From: Rehmannia glutinosa
Taxonomy: Eukaryota > Streptophyta > Magnoliopsida > Lamiales > Orobanchaceae
Direction: 5' to 3'
Length of the DNA: 64,000 nucleotides
Assembly: GCA_016081115.2 (NCBI GenBank)
Contig: JABTTQ020001742.1
Span: 124,001 to 188,000, forward strand
The first letter of the stretch is position 1; each line of letters begins with the position of its first letter. Under the pieces are notes generated by a model. It saw only the letters and a program-made list of their open reading frames with translations. It did no database searches and was not told the DNA's origin. Both the position numbers and the translations under genes were made by a program. Below, in pieces: positions 63,926 to 64,000 of the stretch.

Positions 63926-64000
63926 GAATCCTTGAGGTTTGAGATGCGCTTGTCAAAGATAGCCGATTGAGTGGCGAATCTATTCCTTCTTTGAATGTTG

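Larger units (their letters stand above)
60575..64000 (-). mobile_element. Endogenous pararetrovirus remnant (Caulimoviridae-like), decayed, runs off the right edge
   Basis: Minus-strand remnants in the order movement-protein-like (63925-63650), aspartic protease end (about 63250-63185), reverse transcriptase (about 62115-61690), then degenerate C-terminal sequence. This is the polyprotein order of florendovirus/petuvirus-type elements. Downstream, a TATA box (CTCTATAAATG on the minus strand, about 60820-60830) and AATAAA-type signals (60578-60588) are spaced like a pararetroviral pregenomic promoter and terminator. Every part is broken by stops and frame changes, and no complete product can be read. 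It has no LTRs and no integrase, which argues against an LTR retrotransposon. The exact genus cannot be fixed by reading alone. Confidence 0.68.

Overview
This is repeat-dense nuclear DNA of a flowering plant, most likely a eudicot. It is AT-rich, with GT-AG introns, a gibberellin 20-oxidase and an LRR receptor kinase with plant exon structure, and many plant transposon families (Tat-type Ty3/gypsy, SIRE-type Ty1/copia, Cassandra, CACTA, MULE, hAT and Tourist MITEs, tRNA-type SINEs, an L1-like LINE, an endogenous pararetrovirus). Nothing bacterial is present: no operons and no CRISPR. All calls come from reading the sequence; no database search was possible.

Layout. 1-15394 is a nested stack: a decayed MULE transposase (minus; N-terminal part 15089-15394, C-terminal part 714-844) is split by a CACTA element (845-15085, TSD AGT). 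Inside the CACTA lies a Tat-type Ty3/gypsy retrotransposon on the minus strand (4349-14368), and inside that element's 99-bp tandem repeats sits a solo LTR (8291-9760). 15395-24847 is gene-free: a Cassandra TRIM whose LTRs carry 5S rRNA-like sequence (16898-18034), several MITEs and tRNA-derived SINEs.

Host genes. (1) A complete gibberellin 20-oxidase, minus, three exons, 24848-27311, 390 codons. (2) A complete LRR receptor-like kinase, minus, ten exons, 35803-43962, 596 codons, with introns full of MITEs and a possible optional 72-nt LRR exon. (3) Two diverged copies of a small secreted proline-rich peptide gene, plus strand: 51357-51629 intact, 47757-48070 frameshifted. A 5'-truncated LINE (31107-34704) separates (1) from (2).

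51917-59683 is a SIRE-type Ty1/copia element (minus) with both LTRs and TSD GTATC, coding broken by frameshifts. From about 60575 to the right edge lies a decayed caulimovirid-like endogenous pararetrovirus (minus) with movement-protein-like, protease and reverse-transcriptase remnants.

Most striking: the nested stack whose empty site can be read through in frame; the antisense gene with its own TATA box in the Tat element; the splice-competent in-frame extra LRR exon; a duplicated splice acceptor in the GA20ox intron; and the secreted proline-rich peptide pair, whose family I do not recognise.
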